Part shown: positions 58,892 to 64,000 of the stretch, one piece after another
Position numbering within the stretch: the first letter of the stretch is position 1
Layout of the letters: each line of letters opens with the position of its first letter
Source: Clusia tigrina
Lineage: Eukaryota; Arthropoda; Insecta; Diptera; Clusiidae
NCBI GenBank assembly: GCA_920105625.2
Contig: OV050030.1
Span: 137,071,918-137,135,917, forward strand
DNA length: 64,000 nt
Direction of reading: 5' to 3'
Notes under the pieces: model-generated
What the model was told of the DNA's origin: nothing
Database searches by the model: none
What the model saw: only the letters and a program-made list of their open reading frames with translations
Made by a program: the position numbers and the translations under genes

Positions 58892-59446
58892 ATTAAATTA
58901 TCTAAATCTCACATATTACACATACAGCTGGATAAGTGCAATATCTCTTGATATGTCGAAATTCATTGTAATTGCTGCATTGGGGAGGACCAATACGTTT
59001 CTTAAGTTCTTGTAAAGTGACATACCATGCAAGCGATCAATGGTACGTGTAAGGACACTTTGATGACACCTTTACCTCTTCAATTTCTAATTTCGTTATG
59101 AATCCCGAATGAATCCCGTTATGAATGTCCAGGTACCCACATAATTTTGGTAGTGTTACAGAAGAATCTTGCAAAGTTTTGTATGAGAGGTGTCGTTTGA
59201 GTGATTGCGAACGGCTTCAATTATTTACTTACTGTCACTGCATATAATATAATTCTTTCTACAATGGGAAATAAAGATAATTGATTCAAGTAAAGCTAGT
59301 ACTACAAATATAAATACCGAGCAGTACCAGTGAACGGCATAGACAGCGATAGTAACACCGATACCTTTTGTACCTGCAAACGAAGTTTTGGTGTCCGATT
59401 TTAATCCATCAATATAAATAAACTCCCATGAATTATTAAATGTCAC
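58892..59446 (-). pseudogene. LINE RNase H fragment, unit E
   Basis: Copy of 26500-27064 with two small changes (YAVHWY and SHCRKN). Confidence 0.68.
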
Positions 59447-59514
59447 ATTAAGGCTTCATAATGTAACTGTAACTGTATTGACTGATGGAGTGTTTGGAAT
59501 GCCTTATTAGAAAT

Positions 59515-60740
59515 TTTTTGTTTTTGCCTGCACCAAGGGCAAGTCGGCGGAATCTGCGCTTCACGTGCTCATTTCGTAAGTAGATAAATCACTTGCCTTC
59601 AAGGAATAACCTCTTGGCGCTTTCTCGACATTGAAGGCACATTTAACAATCTGTGCCCCAATGCCATAGTCACAACTCTATTAGATCTGAATCTAGACGT
59701 TGGTCGTGTCAAATTGATTGAGCATCTCCTCCGTATTGGCAATGCTTTCAGAGCTATCTGAAAAGCGAATCTATGCACTAGATACCCTGACTAACTGGAG
59801 CACCGAATTTGGGCTCAGCCTAAACCCAGCAAAGCCTGAAGTCATGCCGTTCACTAGAAGGTACAAAATACCTTCCTCCATTTTGCCCAAGATTAACGGC
59901 ACTTCGCTTAGATTAAGCACTAAAGTCAAATATATGGGTCTGATAATCGATCTGAAGCTCAGCTGAAATATCAATCTAGCTACAAGGCTCCGTAAAGCAT
60001 CGTGTGCGCTGTATTGCTTTAAGAGGGCAGTGGGCACTTGATGGAGTCTACAACCCCGAGTCATGCTCTGGCTCTATACGGCCGTTGTTGAACCAAATAT
60101 CCTATATGGAGCTGTTTTCTGGTGGCCGGGTACTGTCAAGGCTTGTAACCTGAACTCACTTGACAAAATCAGAAGGAGTGCAGCTCTGTTGATCACTGGA
60201 GCTCTACGCTCCACATCTATGAGTGTGGCCTCTAAGCTTCTGGTAAAACAATAGACCGAAATGGCAGCTATCAGCGTCAATGGGGACAGAGCTGAGAGGG
60301 GGATATTATCCAACAAGTTGGACCTTGGCATCTCGCGTAGACTCCCTGACCATTGCAATGATTGTGTGATGGGGAGGCATGCGGCTAGAGAGGGTTTGCC
60401 CTTTAATAACTTCTACCGTGTGTGTGCGGTTCTGAGAAGAGCAGTGATACACCTTATGTGTCATTGTCCATCCTTAACCAGACGAAGAATGTAAATCTTC
60501 GGAGCTCCTTTCTTAATCAGCCTGACAGAGCTCGCAACCTGAAATATTCGGAATGAAGCCAATCTATCTAATTGTCAGGTTGGTTCCACATTTCGTAATC
60601 GGAGGAGTCGTGCTGCCTGAACGGTAACTATATTCGGCTTAGGTGGTCACTACGTGTGCAGCTTCCATCCGTGGTATCACAATGGACCATAGTTTCTGCC
60701 TGAGTGTGCTTTTTGCTGCCACTCAAACCTAACCTAACCT
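59515..60740 (+). pseudogene. I-type LINE: RT to 3' end, unit E
   Basis: Same fragment; a local cluster of changes lies at 60017-60062 (GTGGGCACTTGATGGAGTC) where the other four units agree with one another. Confidence 0.78.
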
Positions 60741-61490
60741 TCAAGCAAGATAGAATTAATTGGTGAAGTCGGAAAGACGCATATACTCCTTCTAGTTGAT
60801 GTAATGTGTGTTTGGCGCAGTGCCCGTAAATGCAAAATCGGAAGTATCAACAAAGCTTGGGTAATATTTACAATACAATACAAATACTTAAATAATATTT
60901 AGATGATAGAAATTTAATTATTATATGTCTCGAGAAAAAGTTTAATCTAAGGAATTTATAGTATTCTTTGGACGTCAGCCTCTTAACAAATAGTAGAACA
61001 TTTGTTTGCCGATATATTGGCACATGACGCTTCAGACCAATATCGTATTTTATTTAAAGTTTTTAAAAAGGTATGTTTACTTTTTTTAAGATTTGTAGTT
61101 TTATAGAAGATTCAAACATAGTCAGCATAGCTCAAGTGTTCAATGAGTCCACTATAGGCGATTATGGAACTAACTTCATTGAACGCTTTCGTGAAGAGGT
61201 ATTAGTATAGTATACCATTATGGCGATTATGCATTTGCAATTTACTTTATTGTCGCTAACAAAAAATTTGTGATTATTTAGGAACGATTTTCCGATATTG
61301 TATACATTTTAAAAAAATTCATATTGAAACATAAATGATTGCATACTTTTAGGATCCCATTTGAAGTTTGAGAATGAGAGGCAGTTAAATTTTAATCGTA
61401 ACAGTGTGTACATCGTGCTTCACAGTATTAAGAAGTAATGTGATTAAATTAATTATTAAATTAGGGGCAAATTGTTATAAAGTCTAATAT
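60741..61490. other. Unit E AT-rich spacer
   Basis: Counterpart of 28360-29110. No gene seen. Confidence 0.5.
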
Positions 61491-61975
61491 TAACGGCCCT
61501 ATTCTGGCGAGACTTACAAGCTCACCTCATTCACTAATAGTGAATATTTGACAAATAGTAACTATTCGGTATTCTGACAGAGAATTCAAAGCTCTTTTAT
61601 TTACTATTTAGTAAATAGCGCGAAAGGTATTGACAGTGAGTATATTACAATTTTTTGTGGTAAAATGGAAAAAGAAGTAGTGTTTTTATTAATGGAAGAG
61701 GAAAACGAGAGAAAAAATTAAAAAGGCGTCGAAGATTAAAACATATGCGAGACTGTAGTGATCCATTTTCACTCAGTGAAGTATTTTCAACACAATTACC
61801 GCCTCAGCCGATCGCAGTGTCGCAGGCTAATCGAGCAGTTACGCAAAAAACATTTGCATTTCGCAGTACGGTTCTAGACGCATCATATTTTTTTGAACAG
61901 AATTCTTGCCTGCCAGCAGTTTGGGATTGTGGCTCAAAAATGCACAGCAACGTAGCTGCTATTGAGTTGCTCGCT
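61491..61975 (+). mobile_element. PIF/Harbinger-type transposon, 5' part, unit E
   Basis: ATG at 61665, same early TAA and shift; the second frame runs on as in unit A. Confidence 0.55.
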
Positions 61976-61984
61976 CAAATTTTA

Positions 61985-62027
61985 TTTTTTTTTATATTAT
62001 ATATATATATATACAAATCTTAGATTT

Positions 62028-62114
<87 letters not shown>

Positions 62115-62170
62115 TTAATTTTTTTTTATATTATATATACATAAATCTTAGATTTTTATAATATACATAA
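61985..62170. repeat. (TA)n tract, unit E
   Basis: TA runs totalling about 100 bases, same layout as unit D. Confidence 0.9.
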
Positions 62171-62201
62171 TTTCCTCGTTATATATTTGAATTTTTGTTT
62201 C

Positions 62202-62354
62202 ATGAATTTTACCTTTAACGAGCGGGGTCAACAGGAAATTTTTGGAGCCCACGAAATTTTTAATGAGGAAATCAGCTTCTCTGTATGTCCAAAGTCCCAG
62301 GAGAAACTATTTCCGTACGAATTGTATGGTATACCAGAACAAACGGTCTCATAA
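62202..62354 (+). CDS. 50-codon conserved ORF, unit E copy
   Basis: Open throughout, same protein as in B and D. Function unknown. Confidence 0.3.
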   Translation: MNFTFNERGQQEIFGAHEIFNEEISFSVCPKSQEKLFPYELYGIPEQTVS

Positions 62355-62471
62355 GGCCTCAACAATTTGGCTTCCAAAAGATTTAGGAGTTACTAAGTAG
62401 GAGCTCTTCTTTATTTCGAACATTTCGCCTCCACACCTCTGGCATCTAGAAATCGTTTTTCTGTATTAAGT

Positions 62472-63956
62472 GTGGATTTCGAAAGGGCTTTGGTAGAAGA
62501 GGAAACCCTCATCGCATTCGCAAGCAGAGCGCTTAGTGAGACGGAGAAGAGATACTCCACAATAGAAAATGAATTTCTTGCCATAGTATGGGCTACAAAG
62601 AATTTTAGAGCATATCTGTTAGGTCGCCCATTTAAGATATACACTGATCACCAGCCGTTGAGAGGTATAGCCAATTTGAAAGACCAAACGTCTAGGCTAG
62701 CCAGGTTCAGACACAAATTGTCTGAGTATGATTTTGAAATCATATACAAACCTGGGAAAAAGAATTTAAATGCGGATGCGCTTAGCAGAGTACCGCAGGC
62801 ACAGAAGGTATCAGTAGTGCAAACTAGGGCCAAAGCAAGGTCAGAGAAGAAGGCCGAGAGAATGCAAGAAAAAATTGATGCTACAAGAGATGTTAGCAAT
62901 CCAGGTTTCGATGCCAATGAACAAACAGCCAGTAATGTGGAATGGCTGGAGGATAAAAAAGATATCCAGGCTGTGTTAAAGGGTTTCCATGATTCACTTC
63001 TAGGTGGACACCAGGGATTCTGCAAAACCCATGACAGAATTAGGCGAGTATACGGATGGAAAGGTATGCTCAAAGACATTAAAAAGTATATAAAGAGTTG
63101 TCCAAAGTGTCAGGCCAACAAGAGTTCAAGGCTAACAAAGATGCCAATTGTGTTAACTGACACACCAAAACAGCCATTTGATAAAGTTCATATGGATATT
63201 GAGGTATTTTACCTGAGGCAGTTTCTGGAAATAACGTTTCGGAAAATAAAACGTTCCAAGATGATTTCTCAAAGTATATGGCGTGCGTGGCTATACCCGA
63301 TGCTGAAGCAAGTACGGTGGCCAAAGTATTCTTTGACGAAATTATAGCACGGTACAACATACCTAAGGTTTTGATAACCGACAATGGCTCAAATTTTGTA
63401 TCGAAACTATTCTCAGAAACGTGTAAAATGCTGGGAATCAAGAAATTGCATATAACACAATATCATGCGCAGTTTTGCCAAGGAAGACGGCTCGAATTGG
63501 GATCAATGGTTGACTACTGCAATGCATGTACATAATAATACTGTGCATGTATCAACGAAGCAAACTCCGTTTAGGACGCTCTACGGGTTTGATTTCAATA
63601 TGCCAGCAAATTTGAAGCGCAAATGTGCGCCAGTGTACAATGCTGATGACCCCAATAAAGTGAAAAAATATCAGTTACGGCGAGCGCACGAATTGGTTAG
63701 ACAAAACCAGGATTGTGCTAAACGAGTAGCCAGGGAAGCCTATAACAAGGTACTAAACCCAGTAGTCTTTCATGTGGGTGACCAGGTACTAATGAAGAAT
63801 CAGGCTAGAAGAAACAAATTCTCACCTGTTTGGATAGGTCCGTATTCAGTAGCAGAAATCCGCAGCCCGGTTACAACAGTCATAACAATTAAGGGCAAGA
63901 ATAAGAAGCTACATAATAATTTGTTGAAATTATTCCATACAAGGCCACACAACTAA
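62472..63956 (+). pseudogene. 412/mdg1-like RNase H and integrase remnant, unit E
   Basis: RNase H as in D (IENE). The zinc region is intact (CPKCQAN). Breaks: a 3-base loss near 62870 (one Asp fewer, frame kept), the shared one-base loss near 63203, local scrambling at 63220-63250, and a 53-base deletion after QYH (near 63466) that shifts the frame and removes the catalytic Glu. The C-terminal frame (63465-63956) has the GPY/F motif and the usual HTRPHN end. Confidence 0.88.
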
Positions 63957-64000
63957 AGACATGTGTTAACAGTGTTTTACAAGAGTAAGCGCAAGAAAAA

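Larger units (their letters stand above)
58155..64000 (+). mobile_element. Array unit E, cut by the window edge
   Basis: Same order as the other units up to the end of integrase; the 3' region lies beyond the window. It shares RNase H variants with D. It has a 53-base deletion in the integrase core. Confidence 0.9.

Noticed and set aside
26029..64000. CRISPR array or bacterial repeat system
   Set aside because: The repeats are about 8 kb composites of eukaryotic retroelements; there are no short regular repeats with spacers.

Overview
The window is a dense graveyard of transposable elements from an insect, most likely a fly (Diptera). The evidence is the set of families present: an irritans-type mariner, a copia element primed from the anticodon region of initiator tRNA-Met, an errantivirus with an env remnant, jockey- and I-type LINEs, PIF/Harbinger-type DNA elements and several Ty3/Gypsy lineages. 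The base composition is AT-rich. I found no convincing single-copy host gene, no rRNA or tRNA gene and no CRISPR array.

Left part (1-16140). A partial LTR (81-411) is cut inside its TATA box by a broken mariner (412-1528). Next is a Ty3/Gypsy element (1702-10105, TSD TTGGT) whose 5' LTR carries an almost complete copia on the minus strand (1793-6444, TSD GTATT). After a 137-base spacer lies an internally deleted errantivirus (10243-13789, TSD TATA) that keeps only 11 bases of its 5' LTR, the end of pol, a broken env and a complete 3' LTR. From 13794 to about 16140 is AT-rich DNA with no recognisable gene.

Middle part (16140-26028). A 5'-truncated jockey-type LINE lies on the minus strand (about 16142-18250). 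Then come an unknown acidic ORF and a nested stack. An I-type LINE (minus strand, 25490-24802 and 19565-18950) was split by a non-autonomous TTA-duplicating DNA transposon (19566-24801). That transposon was itself split by a mag-like Ty3/Gypsy element (19917-24514, TSD GAAAC). LINE RT fragments on either side (18660-18890 and 25716-26028) may be one older jockey/CR1-like LINE around the whole stack.

Right part (26029-64000). Five head-to-tail units of about 7.5-8.45 kb run off the right edge. Each unit has the order: LTR; minus-strand LINE RNase H fragment; plus-strand LINE RT to 3' end; spacer; 5' part of a Harbinger-type transposon; (TA)n tract; a 50-codon ORF open in every copy; a truncated RNase H plus integrase of a 412/mdg1-like Gypsy element; a 2-2.7 kb 3' region with an A-rich tract; hairpin; polypurine tract; next LTR. 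Gag, protease and reverse transcriptase are absent from every unit, so the repeat is a composite, non-autonomous macro-repeat amplified as a tandem array. Shared breaks and swapped sequence variants show that the units have a common ancestor and have exchanged sequence. Coordinates of repeat edges are read by eye and may be off by a few bases.
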